From assembly GCA_944390305.1 (NCBI GenBank), contig CALXPX010000078.1, forward strand, positions 1 through 5,837: DNA of 5,837 bases. Direction: 5' to 3'. The DNA is from an uncultured Clostridia bacterium. Its GTDB lineage: Bacteria > Bacillota > Clostridia > TANB77 > CAG-508. Under the pieces are notes generated by a model, which saw only the letters and a list, made by a program, of their open reading frames with translations, did not search any database and was not told where the DNA came from. Below, piece by piece: positions 5,823 to 5,837 of this stretch. The position numbers and the translations under genes were made by a program. Each line of letters starts with the position of its first letter. Within the stretch, counting starts at the first letter, position 1.

Positions 5823-5837
5823 ATAATATTAGAGCGA

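Larger units (their letters stand above)
5397..5837. other. 441-base stretch without an intact gene
   Basis: Both strands are broken by frequent stop codons, and no tRNA, known riboswitch or mobile-element end is recognised. The stretch holds the minus-strand terminator at its left end, a possible frameshifted gene remnant (5483-5670, minus), a weak promoter-like sequence near the right edge and a 9-base direct repeat (CATAGCAAT at 5437-5445 and 5469-5477). Base composition is similar to or slightly more A+T-rich than the flanks. It may be the decayed downstream end of a gene starting beyond the window, a small RNA, or plain intergenic DNA. Confidence 0.6.

Overview
The window is very A+T-rich, with A/T-ending codons throughout, strong AGGAGG ribosome binding sites and a sporulation gene (spoIIM). 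This points to a low-GC, endospore-forming Firmicute, most likely of the Clostridia. It looks like a chromosomal housekeeping region. I see no CRISPR array, insertion sequence, tRNA or rRNA.

Layout from left to right. Five genes lie on the minus strand, so they are transcribed from right to left. A XerD-type tyrosine recombinase (1-714) is cut by the window edge just before its HxLRH motif. Next come spoIIM (800-1423), an endonuclease Q family DNA-repair nuclease (1481-2671), an uncharacterised protein that reads as a degenerate HD-GYP domain (2747-3565), and tmcAL, which makes N4-acetylcytidine in elongator tRNA-Met (3650-4873, TTG start). On the plus strand, rnhA (RNase HI, 4962-5396) diverges from tmcAL. 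From 5397 to the end (441 bases) there is no intact gene. That stretch holds a minus-strand intrinsic terminator, a possible frameshifted gene remnant and a weak promoter-like sequence.

Transcription units. The tmcAL-rnhA intergenic region holds two sigma-A-type promoters facing opposite ways. Their -10 boxes overlap on a 13-base palindrome, so both genes are probably driven from one symmetric bidirectional promoter. The HD-GYP-like gene has its own near-consensus promoter and is followed by a hairpin terminator with U-tracts on both sides, so it looks monocistronic. EndoQ and spoIIM are 57 bases apart with no terminator between them and probably form one transcript that may run into xerD. 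xerD also has a candidate promoter of its own.

The genes do not form one pathway. EndoQ (deaminated-base repair), RNase HI (removal of RNA from RNA:DNA hybrids) and XerD (chromosome dimer resolution) all serve genome integrity. SpoIIM serves engulfment during sporulation and TmcAL serves tRNA modification. I found no convincing new multi-gene system. The points most worth a second look are the altered catalytic motifs in XerD, the metal-site-less HD-GYP relative, the symmetric divergent promoter and the unexplained 5397-5837 stretch.
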